Part shown: in pieces, positions 36,168-45,282 of the stretch
Layout: each line of letters opens with the position of its first letter
Numbering within the stretch: position 1 is the stretch's first letter
Assembly (NCBI GenBank): GCA_030447865.1
Contig: JAUJOD010000001.1
Span: 544,909-608,908 of the forward strand
DNA length: 64,000 nt
Direction of reading: 5' to 3'
Source of the DNA: Nocardioidaceae bacterium
Lineage (GTDB): Bacteria > Actinomycetota > Actinomycetes > Propionibacteriales > Nocardioidaceae
The notes under the pieces: model-generated
The model's database searches: none
Told to the model about the DNA's origin: nothing
What the model saw: the letters and a program-made list of their open reading frames with translations, nothing else
Program-made: the position numbers and the translations under genes

Positions 36168-37775
36168 TCACATCCGGAAGACGCCGTAGCGGGGCTCGGT
36201 CACGGGGGCATTGGCCGCAACGGCCAACCCCATGCCGAGCACGCGGCGGGTGTCGACAGGGTCGATCACCCCGTCGTCCCACAGCCGAGCGGTTGAGTAG
36301 TAGGGCGAGCCCTGGTGCTCGTACTGATCCCGGATCGGCGCCTTGAACGCCTCCTCGTCGGCGCCGGACCACGGTTCGCCACGCGCTTCCAAACCGTCGC
36401 GGCGCACCGTGGCCAGCACCGACGCAGCCTGCTCGCCGCCCATCACGGAGATGCGCGCGTTGGGCCACATCCAGAGGAACCGCGGGTCGTAGGCGCGGCC
36501 GCACATCCCGTAGTTCCCTGCTCCGAACGACCCGCCGATCACGACGGTGAACTTCGGCACCACCGAGCAGGCGACAGCCGTTACCAGCTTGGCGCCGTCC
36601 TTGGCGATGCCGCCCGCCTCGTACTGGCGCCCCACCATGAACCCGGTGATGTTCTGCAGGAAGACGAGCGGTACCCCCCGCTGGTTGCACAGCTCGATGA
36701 AGTGGGCGCCCTTCAGGCTCGACTCGCTGAAGAGGATCCCGTTGTTGGCGACGATGCCGACCGGGTAGCCCCAGATGCGGGCGAACCCGCACACCAGCGT
36801 CTCGCCGTACAACGCCTTGAACTCGTGCAACCGCGAGCCGTCGACGATGCGCCTGATCACCTCGCGCACGTCGTACGCCGTGCGGGTGTCGCTCGGTACG
36901 ACGTCGTAGAGCCCCTCGGGGTCTTCGAGCGGGTCCTCCGGTTCCGCGGCGACCACCGACGCAGGGGTACGCCGCTCCAGCGTGCCGACGATCGAGCGCA
37001 CGATCGCCAGCGCCTCGGCGTCGTCGTCGGCCAGGTGGTCGACGACGCCGGAGGTGCGGGCGTGGACGTCACCGCCGCCGAGGTCCTCGGCGGTGACCAC
37101 CTCACCGGTCGCGGCCTTCACCAGCGGGGGACCCCCCAGGAAGATCGTGCCCTGGTTGCGGACGATGACCGTCTCGTCCGACATCGCCGGCACGTACGCC
37201 CCGCCGGCCGTGCACGACCCGAGCACCGCAGCGATCTGGGCGATGCCGCGAGCCGACAGGTTGGCCTGGTTGAAGAAGATCCGGCCGAAGTGGTCGCGGT
37301 CGGGGAACACCTCGTCCTGCAGCGGCAAGAAGGCCCCGCCGGAGTCGACGAGGTAGATACACGGCAGCCGGTTGGCGGCGGCGACCTCTTGGGCCCGCAG
37401 GTGCTTCTTGACCGTCATCGGGTAGTAGGTGCCGCCCTTGACTGTCGCGTCGTTGGCCACGACGACGCACTCCCGGCCGCTCACGGTGCCGATGCCGGTC
37501 ACGATTCCGGCGCTCGGTACGGCGTCGTCGTACATGCCGTAGGCAGCGAGGGGGGCAATCTCGAGGAACGGTGACCCGGCGTCGAGCAACCTGTCGACGC
37601 GGTCGCGCACGAGCAGCTTGCCGCGGCTTTGGTGCCGAGCCCTCGCGGCGTCGGACCCGCCGCGGCGCACCGCCTCGAGCCGTTGCCGCAGCTCGGCCAC
37701 GCTCGGACGCAGCGAGGCGTCCGGCGCCCTGGGTTCGGTGACGACGCCGGTGGCCTCGCCACGTGCGTCGCTCAT
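36168..37775 (-). CDS. Methylcrotonyl-CoA carboxylase carboxyltransferase beta subunit
   Basis: A 535-residue carboxyltransferase that moves CO2 from biotin to 3-methylcrotonyl-CoA. It has the crotonase-like repeats: [71 protein letters not shown], and [52 protein letters not shown] and the IVANNGILF motif separate it from acetyl-CoA carboxylase beta. First gene of the operon; the alpha gene follows after 7 bases. Confidence 0.93.
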   Translation of the reverse strand: MSDARGEATGVVTEPRAPDASLRPSVAELRQRLEAVRRGGSDAARARHQSRGKLLVRDRVDRLLDAGSPFLEIAPLAAYGMYDDAVPSAGIVTGIGTVSGRECVVVANDATVKGGTYYPMTVKKHLRAQEVAAANRLPCIYLVDSGGAFLPLQDEVFPDRDHFGRIFFNQANLSARGIAQIAAVLGSCTAGGAYVPAMSDETVIVRNQGTIFLGGPPLVKAATGEVVTAEDLGGGDVHARTSGVVDHLADDDAEALAIVRSIVGTLERRTPASVVAAEPEDPLEDPEGLYDVVPSDTRTAYDVREVIRRIVDGSRLHEFKALYGETLVCGFARIWGYPVGIVANNGILFSESSLKGAHFIELCNQRGVPLVFLQNITGFMVGRQYEAGGIAKDGAKLVTAVACSVVPKFTVVIGGSFGAGNYGMCGRAYDPRFLWMWPNARISVMGGEQAASVLATVRRDGLEARGEPWSGADEEAFKAPIRDQYEHQGSPYYSTARLWDDGVIDPVDTRRVLGMGLAVAANAPVTEPRYGVFRM

Positions 37776-37950
37776 GCGCCTCCAGACAGCGGGTAGCCAA
37801 CCACCTGCCGGCGTACCCGTTTCTGCCCTGCGACGGTTAGCCGTTGGCGTCCTAGGTTAGCGCCGCGGCACCGGGCCGACGGACGGCATGCCGTAGGCTG
37901 CACGGTCCGAGCCGACGCCGCACATCTGCGCCGGAAGGGGGTGTGGTGTT

Positions 37951-39255
37951 GTGGCGAACCGCGTCTTCCTGCACGTCGGCACGCCCAAGACCGGCACGAC
38001 GTACCTGCAGAGCCTCTTGTGGGCCAACAAGGATGCGCTCAAAGAGCAGGGGTTGCTGCTCCCGTTGAGTCGGGTGCGTGAGCACTTCTACCTGTCCAAC
38101 ATCGCCCGCGACGACGAGCGGCCCCTTGAGACAATGCCGCCGCACGGGCACACCGCGTGGGAGCGGATGCTCGCCGAGGTGGGCGACTGGGACCGTGACG
38201 CGCTGATCAGCCACGAGCTGTTCGCGATCTGCTCCGCGGAGCGGGCCCGGTGGGCCGCCGAGTCTCTCGCGACCGTCGCGGCCGAGGTGCACATCATCGT
38301 GACCGCTCGTGATCTGGCCCGCCAGGTCCCGGCCGAGTGGCAGCAGACGATCAAGCACGGCCGCTCTCACCGGCTGGCCGAGTTCTACGAGGACCTGCGC
38401 TCCGAGCACCCGACGGTGGTCTTCTGGCGGGTGCAGGACCTGCCCGACGTGCTCGGGAGGTGGTCAACCGGCGTCGTCGACGAGCGCGTGCACCTCGTCA
38501 CCGTTCCGCCGACCGGTGCCCCGCGCGACCTGCTGTGGACCCGTTTCGCGACGCTCATCGGCGTCGATCCCAACAGCGTCGATGTCTCGGTCGAGGCGCC
38601 GAACGAGTCACTGGGCGTCGACGAGGTGGAAACCTTACGGCGAATCAACCTTCACGCCCCCGCGGACGAGGAGATACCGCGACAGCAGCTGCTGGTCCGG
38701 CAGGTGCTCGCAGAGGGCATCCTGGCGGCGCGGCCTCATGCGCAGCGGTTCGCGCCACCGGCGCGTGAGCACCCTTGGGTCGTCGACCGCGGCACGCAGA
38801 TGGTGCAGGAGCTGCGGCAGTCGGCGTACGACGTCGTCGGCGACCTCGACGAGCTGCTGCCGCCGCCAGAGCCTCTGCACGGACCGGACCCCGACGAGGT
38901 GGACGATACGGCTGTGGCGCAGGTCGCGGTCGAGACAGTGAGCGCTGTCTTGTACCGCACCCACGAGCTCGAGACGCAGCGGCTGACCACGCAGCTCCGT
39001 TCGCTGGAGCAGCGGTTGACTTCCCTGCAGCAGCGGCTGGCCTCGGCCCAACAGCAGCTCAAGGTCAGGACCGAGCGCGTGCAGAAGCTGGAGCAACGCG
39101 TCAAGACGCTCGAACGGCGCGCCAGGACGCTCGAGCAGCAGCTGGCAGGTGCCCGCCAGGCTTTCCGGGAGGAACGGGCACAGCCTCTCAAGGTGCACCT
39201 GCGCCGCCGGGCCGGCCTCGTCAAGCGCAGGCTGCTGCGCCAGCCGCTGCCGTAG
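37951..39255 (+). CDS. Sulfotransferase-like protein with C-terminal coiled coil
   Basis: A 434-residue protein. The N-terminal HVGTPKTGTTYLQSLL is the 5'-PSB loop that holds PAPS in sulfotransferases, and HIIVTARDLARQVPAEWQQ resembles the 3'-phosphate loop. It lies 102 bases before a paralog with the same layout. From about residue 335 to 410 there is a heptad coiled coil (LRSLEQRLTSLQQRLASAQQQLK). The final basic stretch is RRRAGLVKRRLLRQP. Start GTG. Substrate unknown, probably a cell-surface carbohydrate; transfer of sulfate is inferred. Confidence 0.75.
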   Translation: MANRVFLHVGTPKTGTTYLQSLLWANKDALKEQGLLLPLSRVREHFYLSNIARDDERPLETMPPHGHTAWERMLAEVGDWDRDALISHELFAICSAERARWAAESLATVAAEVHIIVTARDLARQVPAEWQQTIKHGRSHRLAEFYEDLRSEHPTVVFWRVQDLPDVLGRWSTGVVDERVHLVTVPPTGAPRDLLWTRFATLIGVDPNSVDVSVEAPNESLGVDEVETLRRINLHAPADEEIPRQQLLVRQVLAEGILAARPHAQRFAPPAREHPWVVDRGTQMVQELRQSAYDVVGDLDELLPPPEPLHGPDPDEVDDTAVAQVAVETVSAVLYRTHELETQRLTTQLRSLEQRLTSLQQRLASAQQQLKVRTERVQKLEQRVKTLERRARTLEQQLAGARQAFREERAQPLKVHLRRRAGLVKRRLLRQPLP

Positions 39256-39357
39256 TCGTCGCTGAAAAGCCTCTAGCTCACCCCGCCGAACCGTGTCAGC
39301 CCGGCGGCACGCGGCGCCGGTGATAGCGTGTGCCGATCAGCCAGTCGAGGGGCTCAG

Positions 39358-40551
39358 ATGGCGAAGCGAGTCTTTCTGCACGTGGCCACCCCGAAGTCGG
39401 GAACCACATACCTGCAATCGGTGCTGTGGCACAACGCCGAGGTCCTGCGCAAAGCCGACCTGCTGCTGCCGGGCACGTTCCAAAGCCACTACACCGCGGC
39501 AAAGGGCGTCACCATGCGTCGGCGCATGCGGGAGGTCGACATCGACATCGGCACCGCCTGGGCACAGCTCGCCAAGCAGACCAACCGGTCGCCCGGTGGT
39601 GCGCTGATCTGCCACGAGTTGTTCGCCCCCGCGAGCACCGAGCAGGCCGAAGCTGCCAAGTCAGCCCTTGACACTCCGGAGACCCATCTCGTCCTGACGG
39701 CTCGGGCCCTGCACAAGCAGGTGCCCGCCTCCTGGCAGGAGGGCGTGAAGGGCGGCGGCATGCTGCCGTTCGACACGTTCGTTCACCATGTCCGCCACAA
39801 CCGGGGCAAGGGGCAGTGGTTCTGGAGCGTTCAAGACCTCGGTGACGTCGCCTCGCGTTGGGGGGCCGGCATCCCCGCCGACCGCGTCCACATCGTCACG
39901 GTGCCGCCTGACTCTTCAGACCCCACGTTGCTGTGGCGGCGCTACGCCTCCGTGCTGGGCATCGACCCAGCCACGTGCGATGTCGACGTCCCGAAGCGGA
40001 ACGTGTCGTTGGGCTGCGTCGAGGCAGAGGTGCTCCGGCGTCTGCACAGCCGCCAGGACCCCCGGTTCCGAAAGAGCCGGGGGCGCAGCTACGTGCCGTG
40101 GACACGCAAGCTGCTCGCCGTCCAGATCCTTGGCCAGCGGCACAGCGCGCCGTTCGGCCTGCCAGCCGACGCCCGCCACTGGGTCTCAGAGCGTACGGCG
40201 GCCATGGTGCGCGAGGTCAACGACCGGGGCTACCACGTGGTCGGTGATCTGGAAGACCTCGGCTGGCGGCCGCCGGCACCGGAGACCCGGCTGGTGTCGT
40301 CGGTCACCGAGGAGGAGGTCGACGATGCATGCGCGTGGACGATCACCCGGCTGCAGGAGGAGCTGGTGAAGCGTCAGCCCGCCGCCGTACCACCCACGGT
40401 TGGTCCTGACGACGGCGTCGACGGGATCCTTGAGCTGCTCGAGCACATCCGAGCAGCCGACACCGGCACTCAGCCGCGGCCCGCTCCGCCGAAGCGAACC
40501 TCGACTGCCCGACGGCTGCGCGCCGGCCGGCTGTCGTGGCGCCGCAGCTGA
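39358..40551 (+). CDS. Sulfotransferase-like paralog
   Basis: A 397-residue protein, closely parallel to the previous gene: MAKRVFLHVATPKSGTTYLQSVLWHN, VLTARALHKQVPASWQEGVK, WFWSVQDLGDVASRWGAGIPADRVHIVTVPP and TLLWRRYASVLGIDP. It lacks the coiled coil and ends in a short basic tail. The two were probably made by tandem duplication and then diverged. ATG 39358 gives the shared N-terminus; there is no neighbour that shows the substrate. Confidence 0.75.
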   Translation: MAKRVFLHVATPKSGTTYLQSVLWHNAEVLRKADLLLPGTFQSHYTAAKGVTMRRRMREVDIDIGTAWAQLAKQTNRSPGGALICHELFAPASTEQAEAAKSALDTPETHLVLTARALHKQVPASWQEGVKGGGMLPFDTFVHHVRHNRGKGQWFWSVQDLGDVASRWGAGIPADRVHIVTVPPDSSDPTLLWRRYASVLGIDPATCDVDVPKRNVSLGCVEAEVLRRLHSRQDPRFRKSRGRSYVPWTRKLLAVQILGQRHSAPFGLPADARHWVSERTAAMVREVNDRGYHVVGDLEDLGWRPPAPETRLVSSVTEEEVDDACAWTITRLQEELVKRQPAAVPPTVGPDDGVDGILELLEHIRAADTGTQPRPAPPKRTSTARRLRAGRLSWRRS

Positions 40552-40724
40552 CGCGGCATCCGACATCTGCGGCTGGAAAGATCCGACCTGGTGATCGCTA
40601 GAGCGTGGTCAGCGTCGGATCGTTTCCACGTGGGGCGGGCTTGCTCTTGCCGGTCAGACATGCTTCAGTTGAACCGTGGTTGAGACAGCTGCCACGCGGC
40701 CCTTCGTTGAAAGGCCCCAACGGA

Positions 40725-41639
40725 ATGTCTCCCGTTTTTTCCCCTGCTGACCTGTCCCAACACCTGTACTGCGTAGATTCCACCGACCACTCCGGCTGTG
40801 ACCGGGCCGAGCGCACCCATGAACTCCTGCTGCGGGCAGTTGACGCCGACGAGGCCGAGCGTGAGCGGCTGCACGAAGAAGTCGTGCTGCTCAACGTCGA
40901 GGTGGCTGAGTCCATCGTCATGCGCTACCGCAACCGCGGCGTACCGGTGGAAGATCTTGTCCAAGTCGCCTGCCTCGGACTGGTCAAGGCCGTCCACGGG
41001 TTCGACGCGGCCAAGAGCGACAACTTTCTCAGTTACGCCGTGCCCACAATTCTGGGTGAGGTGAAGCGCTTCTTCCGTGACAACGCCTGGGTGGTACGCC
41101 CCCCTCGCCGCATTCAGGAGCTGCAGGCCGAGATCTCCGCGGCATCGGCTCGGTTGATGCACGAGACGGGTCGGCCACCGACGCCTCGCGACATCGCCGA
41201 CGACCTCAACCTTGAGGTCGACGTGGTGAGCGAGGCGCTCACCGCCGATGGCTGCTTCTCCCCCAGCTCGCTCGACCGGCCCAGCGGGGACGACGAGACT
41301 GCCACCTTGTCGGACGTGTTGGGCGAGCGCGACCCGGGGTTCGAGCGGGCCGAGGCCGTCGTGGCGCTGCGGCCGCTGTGCCAGCAGCTGTCCGAGCGGG
41401 ACCGCCGCATCGTCTACCTGCGTTTCTTCCACGAGTGGACCCAAGCGCGCATCGCCGAGGAGTTCGGCGTCACGCAGATGCAGGTGTCGCGGTTGCTGAC
41501 CCGGATCTTGAAGCAGCTGCGCAGCCAGCTCGGTGCACCCGACGCTCCAGCCGAAACGGCCGCCGTCACTGCCGATTCACCGCCGAGTGGGCGCAGCGTC
41601 GAGAACGCTTTCGAGGTGCCGGAGGTCCGCGCCAGCTAG
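40725..41639 (+). CDS. SigB/SigF-type (group 3) RNA polymerase sigma factor
   Basis: A 304-residue sigma factor. Region 2 (VRNR-like YRNRGVPVEDLVQVACLGLVKAVHGFDAAKSDNFLSYAVPTILGEVKRFFRDNAW) is followed by region 3 (PRRIQELQAEISAASARLMHETGRPPTPRDIADDLNL) and region 4 (LSERDRRIVYLRFFHEWTQARIAEEFGVTQMQVSRLLTRILKQLR). The three-domain layout is that of stress/sporulation SigB and SigF proteins. ATG 40725 has AAAGG 10 bases before it. No anti-sigma or anti-anti-sigma gene is adjacent, which is unusual for the group. Confidence 0.9.
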   Translation: MSPVFSPADLSQHLYCVDSTDHSGCDRAERTHELLLRAVDADEAERERLHEEVVLLNVEVAESIVMRYRNRGVPVEDLVQVACLGLVKAVHGFDAAKSDNFLSYAVPTILGEVKRFFRDNAWVVRPPRRIQELQAEISAASARLMHETGRPPTPRDIADDLNLEVDVVSEALTADGCFSPSSLDRPSGDDETATLSDVLGERDPGFERAEAVVALRPLCQQLSERDRRIVYLRFFHEWTQARIAEEFGVTQMQVSRLLTRILKQLRSQLGAPDAPAETAAVTADSPPSGRSVENAFEVPEVRAS

Positions 41640-41689
41640 CGCCGGCGGACTCGCCTGCGCACACGTACTGCCGGCCTGCGGCTTGCACT

Positions 41690-41782
41690 CACCGTTTACC
41701 GCCGTGTCGCGGTAGACGTACGCCGGTGACGGGTCCGGCCCACCGTCTACCGCCGTATAGCGGCAGACGTACGCCGAGGTGA
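41690..41782. repeat. Two palindromic 35-bp repeats
   Basis: CACCGTYTACCGCCGTRTMGCGGYAGACGTACGCCG occurs at 41690-41724 and 41741-41776, a period of 51 bases, with a weaker third form just upstream. Each holds a short inverted repeat (TACCGC and GCGGTA or GCGGCA). They fill the gap after the sigma-factor gene and may be a protein-binding array or a terminator; there is no U-run. Confidence 0.65.
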
Positions 41783-41828
41783 TTGCCGGCGCGGGACGTC
41801 GGGAGTTGCCGTCTGGTACACCTGCGGC

Positions 41829-42452
41829 ATGTCCTTGATCTGGTACGCCGAAACGCCCCTCCGCCGCAGCCGGCAGATCGTCGCTGACGTCGTCGCCGTC
41901 TTAGCCCTGCTGGTTTGCTACTGGATCGGCACTGGAGTCCACGACCTGACCGCCGAACTCGCGGCGCCCGGACGGTCGCTTGAGTCCGGAGGTGCCGCTC
42001 TCGCCGAACGGATGACCGAGGCAGGCGCCGCGGCCAGTGAGGTGCCGTTGGTTGGCGACAGCCTGCAGGAGCCGTTCGACCAAGCCAGCCAAGCCGGCCG
42101 TTCGATCGAAGACGCCGGGGTCAGGCAGCAGGAAGTGGTGCAGACCTTGGCGCTCGCCCTTGGATGGGTGACCGGCGGCGTCCCCGCTCTCGTGGTGCTC
42201 GCCCTATGGCTGCCGAGACGGTTGCGCTTCGCCCGCCGAGCGGCGTACGCCCGGCGACTGATGCAAGGTGGCGCCGGTCTCGACGTCTTCGCCTTCCGGG
42301 CCCTCGCCGGGCAGCCGATCGCCGAGCTGGCTCGACTGCGCACCGATCCGGCCGCGGGTTGGCGCAACCGGGATCCAGAAACGATCGAGGCGCTCGCGGC
42401 GCTCGAGCTGCGCGGTCTTGGCCTGCGCCCTGGCGGTAGCCGAGCGGGTTGA
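41829..42452 (+). CDS. Hypothetical membrane protein
   Basis: A 207-residue protein with two transmembrane helices (VVAVLALLVCYWIGTGV and LALALGWVTGGVPALVVLALWL) around an exported loop with a helical amphipathic segment. A cytoplasmic tail with LARLRTDPAAGWRNRDPETIEALAALELRGLGL follows. The tail may bind a partner. I do not recognise the family. It stands alone. Confidence 0.6.
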   Translation: MSLIWYAETPLRRSRQIVADVVAVLALLVCYWIGTGVHDLTAELAAPGRSLESGGAALAERMTEAGAAASEVPLVGDSLQEPFDQASQAGRSIEDAGVRQQEVVQTLALALGWVTGGVPALVVLALWLPRRLRFARRAAYARRLMQGGAGLDVFAFRALAGQPIAELARLRTDPAAGWRNRDPETIEALAALELRGLGLRPGGSRAG

Positions 42453-42523
42453 CGCAGGTGCCCTCCCCCGAGCTCCGTGCCTGCGTTGAGCGAGCGCACC
42501 TGTTCGGCACATAGCGTGAGGCT

Positions 42524-43401
42524 ATGAGTGACGCCTTCGCCGCAGCTGACCGCTTTCTCATGAGCAACGCCCGGCTCCTCGAGCGGCGGCTCTTCGCCGC
42601 GTTGTTCCTCGGCCAGTCTGCGGGCAAGGTCGTCGATGTGCTGCGGGGCTACCAGAACGAGGACGGCGGGTTCGGGCATGCCCTGGAGCCGGACACCCGC
42701 TGTCCGGCGAGCCTGCCGATCTATGTCGAGGCGGCGCTCCAGGCGCTCGCGACTGTCGGTACCAGCGACGAGCGCATGGTGACGGCAGCCTGCGATTTCT
42801 GGGGCGGGTAGCGACCGACGCTGACGCGGGTGGAGCGGTGCCCCTTGCCTTCCCGGTTATCGAGTCCTTCCCGAGGGCCGCGCACTGGACGGAGTGGACC
42901 TATGCCCCAGCGCTCAACCCGACCGCCGGCCTGGTTGGGTTGCTTCACCGGCTGGACTTCGAGCACCCCTGGAGGGACGAGGCGCAGGCGTGGTGCTGGC
43001 AAGCCATCGACGCGGGCGTTCCCGCCGGCGCGCACACCCTTTCGGAAGTCCTCGTCTTTCTTGAGCACGTCCCCGAGCGCGCCCGCGCCGAGGCGGCGGC
43101 GGTCGCCCTGGCCAAGCGGTTCGAAGAGATGCCCGACGTCCATCTCGACCCTGAGGCCCCCGGCTACGGCCTCTCCCCGCTCCACTTCGCCCCGACGGCG
43201 GACGCCCGCTGGCGCCAGCTCTTCACCGACGCCCAGATCGAAGCGGACCTCGATCATCTCCAACGCTCCCAGCAGCACGACGGCGGCTGGCCCGTCTCGT
43301 GGGAGCCACCCGGCGAGACCGCCGTGCTGGAATGGCGGGGCGTGGTCACCCTTCAGGCGCTTCGTAGCCTCTCCTCGTACGGACGGCTGTCTCTGAGCTG
43401 A
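42524..43401 (+). pseudogene. Frameshifted prenyltransferase-repeat-like protein
   Basis: Frame 2 gives MSDAFAAADRFLMSNARLLE through GYQNEDGGFGHALEPDTRCP and VTAACDFWGG, then TAG. Frame 1 continues at once with VATDADAGGAVPLAFPVIESFPRAAHW and ends EWRGVVTLQALRSLSSYGRLSLS. Adding one G to the GGGG at 42801-42804 joins them into a single protein of about 292 residues, typical of squalene-cyclase/prenyltransferase-repeat proteins (QNEDGGFG motif). As assembled, the gene is broken; a real mutation or a sequencing slip is possible. Confidence 0.75.
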
Positions 43402-43490
43402 AGCAGGCGAACGTCCGGTGGCGGACCTCGGGGGCCTTCCGCTTGAACGGTTCGTTCGGTTCTTGAAGCAGCACCGATGCATGCGCGTCG

Positions 43491-43504
43491 CTATACATGT
43501 ATAG
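43491..43504. promoter_or_regulatory. Palindromic operator before the toxin-antitoxin pair
   Basis: CTATACATGTATAG is a perfect 14-bp palindrome 21 bases before the antitoxin ATG and overlapping a TATA-rich -10-like stretch. RelB-type antitoxins repress their own operon through such palindromes. GAAAGGAGGTTGACG follows as a strong ribosome site. Confidence 0.65.
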
Positions 43505-43525
43505 TCGACGAAAGGAGGTTGACGA

Positions 43526-43744
43526 ATGTTGGCTTTGAGGTTGCCGGCCGAGGTCGAGGCGAGACTCGAGGCGTTGGCCCGACGCACAGGACGTTCCAAG
43601 TCGTTCTACGCCCGCGAGGCGATCCTTGAGCACTTGGAAGACCTGGAGGACCTCTACCTGGCAGAGGATGCTCGAGCCGAGCACTACGCCTCCGGAGGCG
43701 CCACCGTCTCGATGGAACAGGTGATGGAGCGGTACGGCGAGTGA
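43526..43744 (+). CDS. relB: RelB-like ribbon-helix-helix antitoxin
   Basis: A 72-residue protein. The N-terminal beta strand and helices (MLALRLPAEVEARLEALARRTGRSKSFYAREAILEHLEDLED) form a ribbon-helix-helix DNA-binding domain. The acidic C-terminal part (EDARAEHYASGGATVSMEQVMERYGE) is the toxin-binding arm. It overlaps the toxin start by four bases. It should neutralise the RelE-like toxin and, with the upstream palindrome, repress the operon. Confidence 0.85.
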   Translation: MLALRLPAEVEARLEALARRTGRSKSFYAREAILEHLEDLEDLYLAEDARAEHYASGGATVSMEQVMERYGE

Positions 43745-44004
43745 CATACGCCGTCGAGTGGTCGAGGCGGTCCGAGAAACAACTCGCAAAGCTGGATCGG
43801 CAGGTCGCGAGGACCCTTGTTCGCTTCATGTACGAGCGGGTCCACGTCGCCCAGGATCCCAGAAGCATCGGTAAGCAACTCCAGGACTCCGAGTTCTGGC
43901 GCTACCGAGTCGGTGACTATCGGATCCTGTGTGAGATCCAGGACGAACGGCTGACAGTGCTCGCCGTCGACTTGGGCCATCGTCGTGAGGTCTACCGGCG
44001 CTGA
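43741..44004 (+). CDS. relE: RelE/ParE-family toxin
   Basis: An 87-residue toxin of the RelE/ParE fold. VEWSRRSEKQLAKLDRQVARTLVRFMYERV opens, and FWRYRVGDYRILCEIQDERLTVLAVDLGHRREVYRR is the family C-terminus, with the RVGDYRI and HRREVY basic residues that act on ribosome-bound mRNA in RelE. GTG 43741 overlaps the antitoxin stop. RelE versus ParE action cannot be decided from length, but the C-terminal HRREVYRR favours RelE. Confidence 0.88.
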   Translation: MTYAVEWSRRSEKQLAKLDRQVARTLVRFMYERVHVAQDPRSIGKQLQDSEFWRYRVGDYRILCEIQDERLTVLAVDLGHRREVYRR

Positions 44005-44101
44005 CGCGGTCTCTGCGCCCTGGCGGTCGACGTACAGCCGAGGCGGACTTCAGGGCAGGAATTGGGTTGCGGCCCCCGCGCCCCAGCGTGAGGCTGCTGG
44101 C

Positions 44102-44827
44102 ATGGATGGATTCGATCCGGCGCAGAGCTTCGGCCCTGAGGTCGCCCAGCGTTACGACGACCAGCTGCGCGGAGACGAAGCCGAGACCGTCGACTTGCTT
44201 GCTGGCCTTGCGGGCGCAGGCCCCGCGCTGGAGTTCGCGATCGGCACCGGCCGCATCGCGCTCCCGCTGGCCGAGCGCGGCATCGGCGTCGACGGCATCG
44301 AGCTGTCCTCAGACATGGTTGCCCGGCTGCGAGACAAGCCGGGCGGCGCCGCGCTCCACGTGACCATGGGCGACATGGCGCGCGCGACCGCGCCCCGGAA
44401 ATACCCGCTCGTCTATCTCGTCTTCAACACCATCTACAACCTTCTGACCCAAGATGACCAGGTCCGCTGCTTCGAGAACGCTGCCCAACACCTCACTGAC
44501 GACGGCGTATTCGTCGTGGAGGCCGGCGTGCCGTGGGCCTGGTTGCGGGGGAACCAATTTGTTGACGTGGAGTACGTCGCGAACGGTGAGGTGGTCCTCG
44601 ACGTGAACCGGTACGACCCGGTCACGCAGATCCTCGACGAGAACCACGTCACCCTGACCAACGCCGGCGTGCGGCTCGGGCCCATTTCGCAACGGATCAG
44701 CTGGCCGAGCGAGCTGGACCTGATGGCCCGGATCGCCGGGTTGCGCCTCGTCGACCGCTGGGGCGGTTGGAATCGTGAGCCGTTCACCGCCAGGAGCGAA
44801 CGCCACATCAGCGTCTACTCCCGGTAG
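44102..44827 (+). CDS. Class I SAM-dependent methyltransferase
   Basis: A 241-residue methyltransferase. Motif I is LEFAIGTGRIALPLAERGIGVDGIE (first acidic residue of the GxGxG region), then VTMGDMARATAPRKYPLVYLVFNTIYNLLTQDDQ. ATG 44102 was chosen at MDGFDPAQSFGPEVAQRYDDQL, the usual start of this group. The substrate is unknown. The gap behind it (44828-45282) holds only the repeat at 44921 and the next gene's leader. Confidence 0.85.
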   Translation: MDGFDPAQSFGPEVAQRYDDQLRGDEAETVDLLAGLAGAGPALEFAIGTGRIALPLAERGIGVDGIELSSDMVARLRDKPGGAALHVTMGDMARATAPRKYPLVYLVFNTIYNLLTQDDQVRCFENAAQHLTDDGVFVVEAGVPWAWLRGNQFVDVEYVANGEVVLDVNRYDPVTQILDENHVTLTNAGVRLGPISQRISWPSELDLMARIAGLRLVDRWGGWNREPFTARSERHISVYSR

Positions 44828-44920
44828 CGGTTCGCCGCGGCTCCGACGATCCACCGACCACACCTGAACGCCGAGCTCCCGCCGTCACCGCTTCGGGGAC
44901 GTCCTCGGACCTAAGGCATG

Positions 44921-44990
44921 TTCACCGGGTGAACGGCGGGTCAGACCTGACATTTCGGGCGCGGGAGCGACCCCTCACCTAGTGAAGGCG
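44921..44990. repeat. Intergenic repeat copy 2
   Basis: This 70-base stretch aligns without gaps to 33110-33179. It opens with TTCACCGGGTGAACGG, shares CATTTCGGGC exactly, and ends CACCTAGTGAAGG, the reverse form of the opening palindrome. It lies after the methyltransferase stop, as the first copy lies after a stop. The middle is less conserved. No gene covers it. Confidence 0.7.
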
Positions 44991-45282
44991 CCGGAAGCGC
45001 ATGGCTAGCGGTGCGAGAGCCGGGGCGCGACCTCCCAGCTGCGGTAGCTGGCGGGCGTCGGGAGGTGAGCTGCGGCGGCCGTAGCCGGCCCGCGCGGTCG
45101 GGATGCCGTCGCCGCGCAGGTTGTGTTGCGGCCGTACCGCGGCCCCGCTTCGTCGCTTCATAGTCATGCTGACTGATCGCGAGTCACATTCGCACTTTGC
45201 GTCGTCGCGGAGGTCGTGGTCTGCTGGCGCCCGGCCCGCGAGGATAGCGCGGCCACCGCAGCAGGCATCAAGGGAGCGCCCT

